From contig CM071568.1 of assembly GCA_036426205.1 (NCBI GenBank), forward strand, positions 224,480,239 to 224,544,238: a stretch of 64,000 bases of DNA, given 5' to 3'. Positions 54,043 through 64,000 of this stretch are shown piece by piece; positions within the stretch are counted from its first letter, which is position 1; each line of letters starts with the position of its first letter. This DNA comes from Ascaphus truei. Its lineage: Eukaryota; Chordata; Amphibia; Anura; Ascaphidae. Position numbers and translations under genes: made by a program. Under the pieces are notes generated by a model, which saw nothing but the letters and a program-made list of their open reading frames with translations, was not told the DNA's origin and did no database searches.

Positions 54043-57000
54043 ATGGAGGAATTTGCAGACTTTCCAGGAATTTTTTCTACCCTAACAGATTCCGCTAGCT
54101 ATATAGTGATGCTGAAATTGCTAATATTAGATACACTGAAACACTTGAATCAGTTTTGGGGCCGACAAGCCGGTTGATGTATACAACGACCTTATCAAGT
54201 TGAAGAAGTGTGAAGTAGATTTTGTCCTTCTTGGGGTTACGCTTTCCCATTACCATAAAGAAAAATGGTTGCCGCGAGTTTTTAGAATTAAAAACCAGCC
54301 GACCATTGGAAGCAACGACTCTGAATTTTGCAAGAAATGGATTGCTATTCTTAATAAGGTTATCGAACAAACCAGAAAGAAAATTGTTAAAATAAAGAAA
54401 GAAATTGAGGTTATTAACGATAAACACAGGGACATTTTGGCCAATGATTCAGGAACCAATTGGACTGATAAGATACACACAACAATTGACACATGTAGGT
54501 TTTAATTTGATTAAAATTAAGAAAGAAAAACTATGTTTGGTCACTGCGGATTATAAGGAACGCAGAGTATACTGCTGTGTACTTGGCCTAGGAGACACCT
54601 CTTCCAATCGTGGGGCACAGAGTGTTATATCTCACGTACAAGACACTCCCAGGCTGCGGGCAAACCGGGTTTTGTCACCAGCAACATTGACCTCTCAGAC
54701 ACAGCGGATAGCCCTGCTGTGGACCTTTTTTTAGGAACAGCCAATGGCGGACGCGCCAAACCACCGATCCCCGACGTCGGCGCCAAGGACCAGCTAGGAG
54801 AGGTGGGTTAAGGACGGCGCTATCTAGAGCATGAAAGCAAGAGAGGCAGAGGATCGAGGGTACAACCCGGGAAACGGTAATATACAATCTGCCGGATCAC
54901 ATATTGACGGCGGCCCAGCTCAGTGTGTTACACAAGAGGTTATCCTTTGTGCCCACTCGCACGCAAAACAAGTTCAGCTGGCAGGTCGATATGTACTCCA
55001 TCGCCATTTAAGACTCAAAGATTTTTTTAATGGACGGGATCAGCTGACCCACTCTACGAGCACCAGTACATTCAGAGCACAGAGCTCCTTTGATCCACAT
55101 ACAATGAACCACAAGATTGAAACCTTCATAAATCTCTTGGAAAACGAGACTAGGAATTGTCTTAAAACACAGAAGACCAGCTTCAATAATCTCACCAAAG
55201 AGGAAACATCTGCAGTGGGTGTGCTTAGGAACACCAAGGAGATCATCATTAGAACTGCCGACAAGGGGACGGCATCGTATTGCTGAAATATTCCTATTAC
55301 AAACAGGAGATTGAGGAACAACTAGCCAATGTTGACAATTACAGGCGATTACCTGGGGACCCCACCATTTTCTATAAAAAAGAAATTGCTCTAATTATCC
55401 GGGTTAACGATCACCAATGACTGGATAACTGAAGACACTGGCAAATGTCTTACACAACCGCACCCTAAAATGCCTATCCTCTATACACTTCCAAATATGC
55501 ACAAATCCGCCACTGCCCCGCCGGGCAGACCTATAATACCGGCAAGAAGATCCTTATGCCATCCGCTATCCCAGTTTGTGGATTTTTTCCTTCAGCATAT
55601 GGTCATCCGAATGGACATTTATGTCAAAGACACCATAGATTTTATTTTGAAGATCAGTAAGCTTAAATTGGAACCATTTGACTGCATCTCGGTTACACTA
55701 GACGTCTCCAGTGTGCATATCTGCAGTACATTGATGATATCTTCATTTTTTGGAGTGGTTCTGAGGCCGCTCTTCTGGACTATATCCAATATTTTAGAAA
55801 CAATCCGTCTACGATCCGCTTTGTTTGTTTCAGCTCTAAGGAAATTTCCTTTCTGGACACTACAGTCTATAAAACGCAGGAGGGAGGGTCTTGCTACGAG
55901 ATTGTTCCATAAAGACACAGATAGGAACACTTTACTATATGCCATGACCCACCACCCTTCTCTGCTTAAAAAGGGACTGCCCTTTTCTCAGCTATTACGC
56001 ATTAAAAGGATTACCAGCAATCCAATGGAGTTAGAGGATGCATTGCTGGGCATGGCCAAGCGGTTCTATGAAAGGGGTTATAGGCCATGTGACATCAAAG
56101 ATGCCCTAACTAGGGTAAGGCAAATTGACAGAGAGGCACTCTTAAAGCCGCACACGGGTGACCCAAAGCCGAAACGATGTAACATCATCAGCACCTATAC
56201 TACCGCCTCGGGCAGCATTAAACGGAGCATCAATAATCACTGGCACATTTTGTCTAATGACAGCAGGATTGGTAACATATGTGAAGAACCACCCCTACTA
56301 TGTTACAGACGTGGCCGCTATTTAGGGAATCTATTAACTGAAACGGATCCAGCTAGTAAATACATGCCCATTAAGAATTGGCTTACTAGGAAACCCGGTT
56401 CTTACCGCTGTTATGGGTGTACGAATTGCCAATTTATGCAGATTGGCCCCAGCTTTTCACACCCATAAAGTGGGGTTCAAATAAAAATCAAGATTTTTTT
56501 GAATTGCGAGTCTCCCTATGTCGTGTACATGATTAAGTGCCCCTGTGGCCTTTGCTATATTGGGAAGATCGCCAGAATGCTGAAGGAACGTATCGCTATA
56601 CACCGGTCTACAATCAGAAAAGCGCTGCAGAGTCCTGTTTGTGATACTGAGCTCAAACATCTCCCGGTAGCCAGGCATTTTAAGCATCTCAAGCATTCCT
56701 TGGATGCCCATCTTGCAGGTTCAGCCCCCATCACGTGTGTGTGTGTGGGGGGGAGGGGGGAGGGGGCGGGGAACGGGACGACGACACAGAAATAGGCTGC
56801 TTTTACAGCAAGAAGCAAGATGCATTTTTGAATTTAGAACCATGGCACCAATGGGATTGAATGAGGAGCTGAAACTCAGTTGTTTTTTTATAAGATTGTA
56901 TGTATTCCTGTTCTGCTTGTGTTTCCACATGTTTTATTTCTCACATTCCCACACTGGTCACACACCCCACTGTCCCCTGTTGTTTTCCTGATTCTGCACT
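54043..57000 (+). pseudogene. PLE E: N-terminal, RT and GIY-YIG, internal deletion
   Basis: Starts at an ATG (54043, MEEFADF). A Lys-rich, coiled-coil-like N-terminal segment is at 54200-54505 (KKCEVDFVLLG, WLPRVFRI, FCKKW). KGT-like pre-fingers residues are at 55240-55270 (RTADKGTA). RT begins at 55470 with LPNMHKSATAPPGRPIIP and motif A FDCISVTLDVSS near 55678-55712. Motif C YIDDIFIFW is intact at 55727 but in another frame and only about 20 bases after motif A. Motif B (GTAMG) is therefore deleted. The thumb (LEDALLGMAKRFYERGYR, RQIDREALLK) reads to 56468. GIY-YIG follows with YVVYMIKCPCGLCYIGK (56515-56570) and, after another frame change, ARCIFEFRTMAPMGLNEELKL (to about 56880). Non-functional. 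Confidence 0.87.
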
Positions 57001-58064
57001 TATTGCTCTGCCCTTGATGACATCTGCCAGGAATACAGGTTCACTGCCCACTTCTCATTGCTAGTTACACTATGCTTTTTGCACGCAAGCTCCATCTGCT
57101 GGCTAGATATCTGATACCTGCTTCCTACTAAAGTCGCGCATGTGCAAGTTTGCGAGGCTTTCATTAGTTAGACGGACACCTACGGGAGTTTACATGGCTG
57201 TGGTCTGCCCCCTTTTTAGTGATGTGTGTGTCCCTCCCCTTGTTCCTATGGGTTGCTACGGACTCTAGCGCACTCAGCTACTATTGGTCAGTGCACCGGC
57301 TTTCGCGGATGCATGACGTCAGTTTGTTTGGCCCGTCGTTATGGTGACTTCCTCCACGCGCACCACGCTTATAGTTTGCGTATGCGTACAGCACTGATGA
57401 GCCCTGCATACGCATTGTTACTACGAGTTGCGTTCTCTGCTTTTGCATTGGTGGAGCCAGCTTAATGACCAGGTAGATCAAAAAAGTAACCCCATAGCAC
57501 CCGGCACTCAATGCTGTATATAATTACTCTAGACACCAGTAGTCCAGTAGGCACAATTACCTATTTCAACAAATGTATAGGGGGTTAATGACCCTTGTAC
57601 CAAGAAGTCCAGTGAAAATAACAAAGTTTTATTTGTCTAAATGCTTATTAAAAACACATATATACAAATCATTCAAAAACTATTAAAATACCCCTTCAGA
57701 GGTGGCTTATGAGGTTAATGGTAGTTCAGTCAACTATCTGTCATAGATAGGAACTCCAAAAACCCTCTTGCATATATTATGACAAATCAGTGGTTTTTGT
57801 CAAACTGCATATTGTGGAGATTGAGGTAGTATGCTCCCTATTGATAGGTAAATTCCGATATGATGGTGTAGCTCTCATATATCTATTTCCTGCCAAATGC
57901 ACTTCCCTCTGGTAGTGCTATATTCTCTGTCGGAGTATATATATGGGTAGGTAAGAGAATAGCAGAGTGACTGAGAATGCAGCTTATCAATATTCCCTGT
58001 GCAAGTTTAGCAACAAAATCACGTATATAGGCATGCATATATATAGGGACAAAACAGAAGGCTA
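57001..58064. other. No gene seen; PLE-like leader sequence
   Basis: 57100-57480 is CpG-bearing with short GC-rich leader-like sequence; 57490-58060 is AT-rich with ACAAAGTTTTATTTGTC-type PLE untranslated features. No protein or RNA gene. Confidence 0.3.
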
Positions 58065-58345
58065 CAATAATATAATGAAGCCCCCGTAATGCTGTGTAAT
58101 CGCAGCTAAACTCGCGCTGAGTCTGTGTGAGTCAGCGAGTGACGCCTATTCTCCTCCTCCCCTGAAGAAGCGTAGCCTTACGTGAAACGGTCTTCGGGAA
58201 TAGGCGTCACTCGCTGACGTCATCAGAGGTGGCGATACTCAGTGGTTAGCTGCACGGAGAAGACAGGCTTGTATTATGCACACAGACTCAGCGCGAGTCT
58301 AGCTGTGATTACGCAGCATTACGGGGGCTTCGTTATATTATTGTC
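58065..58345. repeat. Nested inverted repeats around hammerhead-like motif
   Basis: Outer arms: ATAATATAATGAAGCCCCCG at about 58069 and its near reverse complement ending about 58344, extending some 65 bases through CTCGCGCTGAGTCTGTGTG. Inner arms: GTCAGCGAGTGACGCCTATTC (58131-58151) and GAATAGGCGTCACTCGCTGAC (58198-58218) are perfect over 21 bases, with the motif at 58162-58188 in the loop. Confidence 0.8.
58162..58188 (+). ncRNA. Hammerhead-like motif with paired flanks
   Basis: CTGAAGA (58162-58168) matches CTGANGA exactly. One extra A follows, then stem GCGTA/TACGT (58170-58174, 58179-58183; loop GCCT), GAAA (58184-58187) and CGGTC. Flanking CCC and GGG plus the 21-bp inner inverted repeat would form a long stem I. 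This is the most complete hammerhead-like arrangement in the window. Confidence 0.5.
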
Positions 58346-58360
58346 ACGCAGTGCACAACC

Positions 58361-58391
58361 CTGAGGAAGGTCCCTCTGAGAGGACTGAAAC
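58361..58391 (+). ncRNA. Hammerhead-like motif
   Basis: CTGAGGA (58361-58367), an extra A, a 5-bp stem GGTCC/GGACT (58369-58373, 58382-58386; one G-U pair), then GAAAC and GTTGG. Same core as the minus-strand motif at 63705-63729. Confidence 0.45.
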
Positions 58392-58518
58392 GTTGGTTAT
58401 TGTGTCCTGCGTATTCTTAAATACAATTTATTTTGCATTTCTACCTACTGTTTTCTATGTGTAGCCCCCTGTAAACAGCACAGACTATACCTATCTCCCT
58501 TCTACTGTGGTAAGTCCT

Positions 58519-59421
58519 GTTAAGATCAGGCACCAGTAATCATCATGGGGTTTCCCCCTTCATAGCCCTGCCCTGAGTGGTAGATGCAGGCCTGGACTCT
58601 TCTGCAGGCGTGAGCAAGAGGGGAGGTTCTGCTGACATCACGAGAGGTGGAGCTAGCTCTATATTTAGCAGCCAACTCCTGTTGTTAGAGTTAGTGTGTT
58701 GTTAGTATGCCGAGAGTCTGCAGTGGGACATGTCTGAGTAGTGAGTCCTGCGGATTGATCCAAGGAGTTGGAGGAGACCGCGGTCTCACCTGCGCAGCCG
58801 TGCAGGAGCAGAGAGAGGAGTGGAGAGACTCAGCCCCTTTATTAGAGCTGATAGCGTTATAGACCTGGTGGACCAATGCCCCTCACCCCTCTGCCTGGGG
58901 TGATGGGGAGAATCCAAGCCCCACCGCGAGGATAACCTCGGAGGTGGGCCACGGGGTACTGAAGCCCCAGCCCAGACCATCCTGTCGGAGGAGAGACTTG
59001 GAGGGAAGGAGAGGAGGAAATATCTGTGTGGGAGAATAGCGGAGTAATTAGCACAGCTTTGCTGTTGTTGTTGCGGCTGCTGGACGCCACTACATTTGGG
59101 AGTTGCTGATCTGCCAATAAAGAGACTATCCTTTGTACCAAAGACTGTGTGTGAGTTGGAAGCTATTACCCTGGGACCGAAGGGGTTCTTCTATACAGGT
59201 CCTGTCCCATATTCCTGGGAGTATAGAAGATGGAGGCGCTGCACCACTAAGAGATCATGGAGGCTACCACCCCAGAAGCCCGGTCCTGGCTCCCCCATAA
59301 CATCGCGGGAAGCTCAGGCCCTCCTGTTCCTCACAGGTATGCACCACACCGCATGTAATCTGCCCTCATGCACCCTAGACACCACCGCTGAGTCTGGGGG
59401 AAGGGGGGAAGCAGGGTTACA
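58519..59421 (+). mobile_element. LTR-like element with TATA and AATAAA
   Basis: Starts TGTTAAGATCAGGC and ends GCAGGGTTACA. CTATATTTA at about 58659 is a TATA-like box and AATAAA is at 59116, about 450 bases later, as in a U3-R-U5 layout. GATGGAGGCGCTGC (59229) is shared with the other LTR-like copies. No clear target duplication is seen. Confidence 0.5.
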
Positions 59422-59424
59422 TAT

Positions 59425-59700
59425 GTCTTAATTTATAAAGCGCCAAAAGTGTACTCAGCACTTCAAAACGAATACAGTACAGGGAATTATAATAATACAT
59501 TAAGCACAGCAAAATCAGACAATAGGAAAGGAAATCCCAGCCCAATCTCACAATCTAAGTGGTATGTTGGGAGACTTACAGAGACAGCAGGTGAGGGAGT
59601 AAGTGCTGTAGATGGCAGTGCTTGGCCACAATGGGTGATAGGAGTGACTGTGGGACAATAACCATGAGTGCAGGCTAGTTGGATGCTTAATTTGTGGGGT
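59425..59700. other. Possible LINE-like 3' fragment, no gene seen
   Basis: TTATAAAGCGCCAAAAGTG resembles the 3' region of other vertebrate L2/CR1-type LINEs. Only a short stretch is recognisable. Confidence 0.3.
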
Positions 59701-60540
59701 GAGTTTTAAGGTTAGTCAGTATTAAATCAGAAGGTTAACACCATTTACAGGGGAAGAGATGGCAGGGAAGCGTGGGTGTGATCGGGTGTGTATGTCTGTG
59801 TGCTGTCTCTCTGTCATCGGACTGGTTCTGGTAACTATATTTTTATCTTATGCTCTATGTGACAAGCATCAGGATTATTGAGGAGGCTCTGTGTGCAACA
59901 CTATTACATTACTGGTATATATACATTACAGTATATGTTAACAGGAATGCTACTGAGAGGGGCAAATGTATATAACAAAAGACAGGGGAGCCCAATGCTA
60001 CATCCAATTGACAAAACATATATGGTAATAAGTGTAAAGTTAAATACTTCAATAATAATATTTTCTTGGTAATTTAACCCTTTGGACAAAGCATCGTAAG
60101 CCTGCATACCAACGTTAAGGTATTATCAAATTTGCAGGTCCCAACACGACACTGTATAATATTTGGTACACTTACACTGTTATAACATTTTCACTTCTAT
60201 GGTATCCTATTGTATCTATTTGTCTCCCACTACACTGCTTAAATTGTAAGCTTTTCAGGAGCAAAGACGCACACATACACCGTTTGCATTAACTCAACAT
60301 GGTATTGTCTTTAGTCAGTATGTACGATATATTGTGGACGTGTACACAACTTACTTGGCACACCTTTGTTTTACTTCTATGGCAATCAAGCCCAATAAGG
60401 TTTGCCATCCCTGCCATATGTCAAGATACAACATCCAATTATTTGCAGATCTTGACATGGTATCAAATTAGGTATTATATATGTTGCCATGCTGTAAAAT
60501 GGCTGCAGTCATCTCTCCTGCTGACAGTAAGGCCTGGTAA
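59701..60540. repeat. Dispersed AT-rich repeat, second copy
   Basis: Shares TGACAAGCATCAGGATTATTG (59861) with 53855, and GCCCAATGCTACATCCAAT (59990) with 26562. These similarities define one or two dispersed families. No gene. Confidence 0.5.
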
Positions 60541-61251
60541 GTAATGGGCATGCCAGCAGTAATTATGGAGGTTTGCCCTCACACCATGGATGGGAGTGGT
60601 CACATGCTCTGAATCCATGGTTAGTGATGTCAGTGTTGTACCAGCCCCCAGAGGATACATAAGGCACAGCACTGATCAAAAGTTGGGTTTTTAGGTAATA
60701 GGTTCTTCCCAGTTCTGGAAGGAGTGAAGAGTGATTATGTTATCAGTTGCTGATTAAGAGTCTGTGACCAGGGACCTGGCACAGGGTAGATATCCCTGCG
60801 GGGATAGGGAATCCCTACATTAGAAGGACAATACCTTTCAGAGGGAAGCAGCTGAACAATTATGTGTGGCTAAATACACCCATTGTGGAGGGCAGCTAGG
60901 CCACATCCAACAATAAAGATGTTCCTGATTAAAGACACTCTCGTGTGTAAGTTTGGAGTTATTGCACAGAGAGGAGCACCACAGAGGAGTTCCTCACCAG
61001 GACCATCCACAAGCTCACGCTGGGATCCTGATGAGGTGGAGGTGCTGCACTGGATCTAGGTAGGACTCAAGCACACTACCTCAGCTGCCTGTCTGGGTTG
61101 GCAATCCCCACACAACATCATGCGGGAGACTCAGGAGTCCTGTTGCCAACAGGTGCACCACCAGACATCACACTGTAATGGGGACTGGTTAGACCACAGG
61201 GGCCAATATGAGATTGGGTGGGTCAGGCCAGTCCAGAAAACCCGTTACATA
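60541..61251 (+). mobile_element. LTR-like element with AATAAA
   Basis: Contains GGATACATAAGGCACAGC (60652; TATA-like), AATAAA at 60912, GTGTGTAAGTTTGGAGTTAT (60943) parallel to GTGTGTGAGTTGGAAGCTAT at 59148, GAGGTGGAGGTGCTGC (61033) and a CCCGTTACATATAT end (61240). Internal order matches 58519-59421. Left boundary uncertain. Confidence 0.45.
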
Positions 61252-62536
61252 TATATCTAAAAAGTATGTGATATTAAGGCAATAAGAATCACGCAATGAA
61301 AAAAAAAATGAAATTGTGGTATGGAATCCTGAAACAAGACAGACTGACTTGCAGTGCAAGAAAAAGATGTGGATTGGCGAAAGACTGCAGCGTCCAAAAA
61401 GCACCCTCAGCTCACCAGATGTCAGGGAGGGATTAACAGAGGTAACATATTTTTTCTCTTTTATATATTTATCCCCGGTAGCGGTGTCCATTGGAACTCC
61501 TACACTGCACCATGTTGTCCCCGGTCACCTCTTCAAGCAACATTTATTGACACCCACGTTTATATTCCCCCTCATTGGCTACCTCAGTTGTCCACAATAC
61601 TATTAACTTTATTATTTACATTTCATGACTCTCTGTTTTGAGCTTTGAGCAGCTTTGCAACAGACCAGACTGACTTGCAGTACCTGCAGTGTTTCACTAG
61701 ATAGAGCTACACGGATAGTATCCCTTTAAAGGTTGTTTTTTCTTCCCCTAGCCTAAGGCAAACAAAAAGAGAAACTAAATATAGCATTTTGGTGTGAATG
61801 GGGGAAGGCGTTGGGCGTCACTCAGTTCACAAGGTTCCAATGTGAAGACAATTCTCATAATCGGGAAGTCTATAGATGCAAGGGTTTAATATACCTGACA
61901 TAATACATGGGTACCAGTCAAAGCTATAGCTATGTGACAATTGATATTGTTAATGTTCATTACCTACCTAAAAAAATATTCATCATACAGCCATTAAAGT
62001 TTGTTATGTATATTTGCCCACTGCACATTTTTCTGTGTTTACAGCGAACTGTAGAAGTGCTGTGGAAACTAATTTACAAAATAAAACTGCAATCCATTAT
62101 ATTCCTTGTCGAATAGCACAATTACCGTGAGTTACTTTTGTATGCTGTAGCACTCAAGAGTTGTTTTATTTTTACATGTGGGAATTTGAAATAAATGGCT
62201 GTCATTTATTTTCTAGGGAAAATGGTTCTGCTGCATGTAATAAAATGTTGAAGGAGAAATAATTAAAAAAATAAAATAAAACAGATTGCTTAGTTTAACT
62301 TAATCTTCAAGGGGTTTCACTTTCCATAGCTGCAGGTACTGTACTGTAGCAATCACCCTCAACAGTGACTGCAATCTGTGCAGGCTGTATTTGCACACAC
62401 AAATAAAGAGTAACAATAGTATTGACTATAAATAGTATTGCAGTCAAATATTGCCATTTAGGGTTTGTTCATTTCTTTCAGGATGGTAAGTGTTAATGTA
62501 GATTACATTATACAAATTGTGCATCGCCCACTATTA
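61252..62536. other. No gene seen
   Basis: AT-rich DNA of apparently lower repeat content. GACTGACTTGCAGT is present at about 61340 and 61668. No exon, RNA gene or clear transposon was found. Confidence 0.4.
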
Positions 62537-62573
62537 TACTTTTATTTATTTATAAAAATGTTTTACCAGGAAG
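62537..62573 (-). mobile_element. LINE 3'-tail fragment
   Basis: TTTATTTATTTATAAAAATG and TTTTACCAGGAAG match the 3' tail of the LINE family; only about 37 bases survive. Confidence 0.6.
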
Positions 62574-63446
62574 CGTGCGGAAGCGCCGTCTAAAGCCGTG
62601 CTGATAGGGATAATGTTTCCCCTCAGCGCGGCTCAGCGCGGTCTTTTTGACCATGTCCGAGGCCTAACTCTGCACTAACAGCTGCAACTTTGGCATTTCT
62701 GCAGTATACAATGTGCAACCTGATACAGTAGATAGGAGAAACCACTCCAACAGCATCTCAAAACAAGCTCAATTTTCAGCACACATCACTGAAAAGGTTT
62801 GCCATCAACGCTCTAAATAGGGTTTATGAAATTAGGAATAGTACGAAAATGCTGTCTTGTGGGAGCTCTATGCTTTTTTTCTGCCACATTTCCTAATTAT
62901 TTCTGTACTTAAGTAAAAATTTCTCTACGATCAGCTACCACATTTATTCCCCCCCCCCAAACATCACACTATACCACATAACTACAACTATAAAAAATTT
63001 CAAGTCAGCTCTGTACAATGAACTGGTAAACGTTTAAAAAAAGCAGATTGTAAAGTGTGTTTTTTTTTTTTTTGCATGAATGCAATCAAAGTACCAGTAA
63101 AATGAGCCGCATCTCTGCTGCTTTGTGTGAGGCTTTATATCTGAACAGAAAGCAGGAAACAGCATTAATCATGATGGAGCAAGAAGTGTTTTTGAAGACT
63201 CTTTAGCTTGAAGCATTTACAAAACTGGAATATCAGCACTGCAAGCTTCTTTCTTCTCATTTACAGAAAATGCTTGAACATCATGGTATTGGCAGGTATT
63301 GCATGAGGATTTAAGCAAAATTAAAACCAATTTTGTCCCAAAATTTTAGTACGCCACATTGTATAACAGAAATGCATATCTCCTTAATATGGTTTTCTTT
63401 AGCTCCAACACAAAGACCCTCACCAGCTCAGCCATGTTTATTTATC
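62574..63446. other. No gene seen
   Basis: AT-rich DNA with a C-run at 62949-62958 and a T-run at 63057-63074. Repeated CAGCGCGGCT at 62625-62640. No gene is supported. Confidence 0.4.
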
Positions 63447-64000
63447 GGGGAGAGGGGGGATGGTAGGGGGGTTTCAATGAAAATACAAAACTAGGGTTAT
63501 GCCAAAGAAGTAAGTGATTTAATATACGCACAAGATAATATAGCACAACTAGGAGTGATGATGTGCAAATGCAAAACCACGAAATCCTACACATATGGTG
63601 GTGGGGGTGAAAATACACAGGGATAGGGAGTGGGAAAGACACTAGGCAAGGAGAGTGGGGACAACACAAATGGGGGGAGGGGGAGGGTAATCAGGGGGGC
63701 AACGTTTCGGGGGGAGACCCCTTCCTCAGGCCCGTTCCCTCAGGTCTAAAAAGACCACAAGGTACTTCCCTTAACCCTGACACCCCAGTCACCAGAGCAG
63801 CACTCAAAAAACAAAAGATGCAAATAGATAGCTCAAACGAGCAAAGTCCTGAGTACACCAGAGTATATGCAGTAAGAAAAATGAATCAAACCAGCCGGTT
63901 AAATGACCACAAATCTCTCGTTCTCCCTTTCCTTGGCGCGCTGCTGACTGAGTTACTGTGTACCTGGGTAGATAAAGGTCAGCTCATGATGACGTCATCA
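63447..64000 (-). repeat. PLE-like terminal sequence, minus strand
   Basis: A G-rich tract (63447-63690) leads to a hammerhead-like motif, then PLE-leader-like DNA ending GATGACGTCATCA at the window edge. Confidence 0.4.
63705..63729 (-). ncRNA. Hammerhead-like motif
   Basis: On the minus strand CTGAGGA (63729-63723), an extra A, then GGGG paired with CCCC, then GAAAC (63708-63704) and GTTG. The core and GAAACGTTG tail match the plus-strand copy at 58361. Confidence 0.4.

Overview
This window is almost wholly repetitive vertebrate DNA, most likely from an amphibian genome (frog or toad is my best guess). The reasons are several degenerate Penelope-like retroelements (PLEs) encoding reverse transcriptase plus GIY-YIG nuclease, an L2/CR1/Rex1-type LINE present in at least five places, a DD34E Tc1 transposon, Tigger-like MITEs, solo-LTR-like blocks and long CA/GT, CT and AT arrays. 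I found no convincing host protein-coding exon, no rRNA or tRNA gene, no CRISPR array and no prokaryotic-style gene cluster. Most open reading frames over the microsatellites are artefacts of CA/GT periodicity.

The dominant large-scale feature is technical. After a GT/TATCTG array and a 114-base N gap (3008-3121), bases 3122 to about 15002 are an indel-ridden second copy of bases about 15271 to 25560: the same LINE in the same minisatellite, the same solo LTR, CA array, Tc1 element, PLE fragment and tail, in the same order. The copy shows dense one-base indels and one stretch of about 660 bases (5712-6375) matching nothing in the clean copy. The GT arrays on both sides end with the same spacer pattern. 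I read this as uncorrected long-read sequence spliced into one locus, so annotation of 3.1-15.0 kb should be taken from 15.3-25.6 kb.

Layout. 1-2.65 kb: C-rich minisatellite, CA repeats, a GC-rich block and a PLE reverse-transcriptase fragment (minus). 2.65-15.0 kb: GT array, gap and noisy duplicate. 15.0-25.6 kb: clean copy with promoter-like sequence, an 85-bp minisatellite split by a LINE with an 892-codon frame, a solo LTR, a Tc1 element with a transposase broken twice, a PLE nuclease fragment and an X-box-like tandem repeat. 25.6-29.5 kb: LTR-like promoter piece, a large inverted repeat around a Tigger-like MITE, and an octamer-flanked inverted repeat. 29.5-36 kb: PLE A with two tandem terminal repeats, the second split by another LINE copy. 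36-41 kb: PLE B (minus) and a foldback hairpin. 44-49 kb: PLE C, interrupted by two LTR-like elements, one of which carries its own MITE. 49-53 kb: PLE untranslated pieces, an LTR-like element and a 125-bp perfect palindrome. 53-57 kb: a DIRS-like RT fragment and PLE E. 57-61 kb: nested inverted repeats and two LTR-like elements. 61-64 kb: mostly sequence I cannot classify.

The most interesting biological signal is a recurring small motif (CTGANGA-AG, a 4-5 bp hairpin, then GAAAC) in PLE-like untranslated DNA at eight or more sites on both strands. It resembles the hammerhead ribozymes known from PLE terminal repeats, although it carries one extra A against the canonical core, so self-cleavage is a hypothesis. 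Percent identities and subfamily names are not given because I could not compute alignments.
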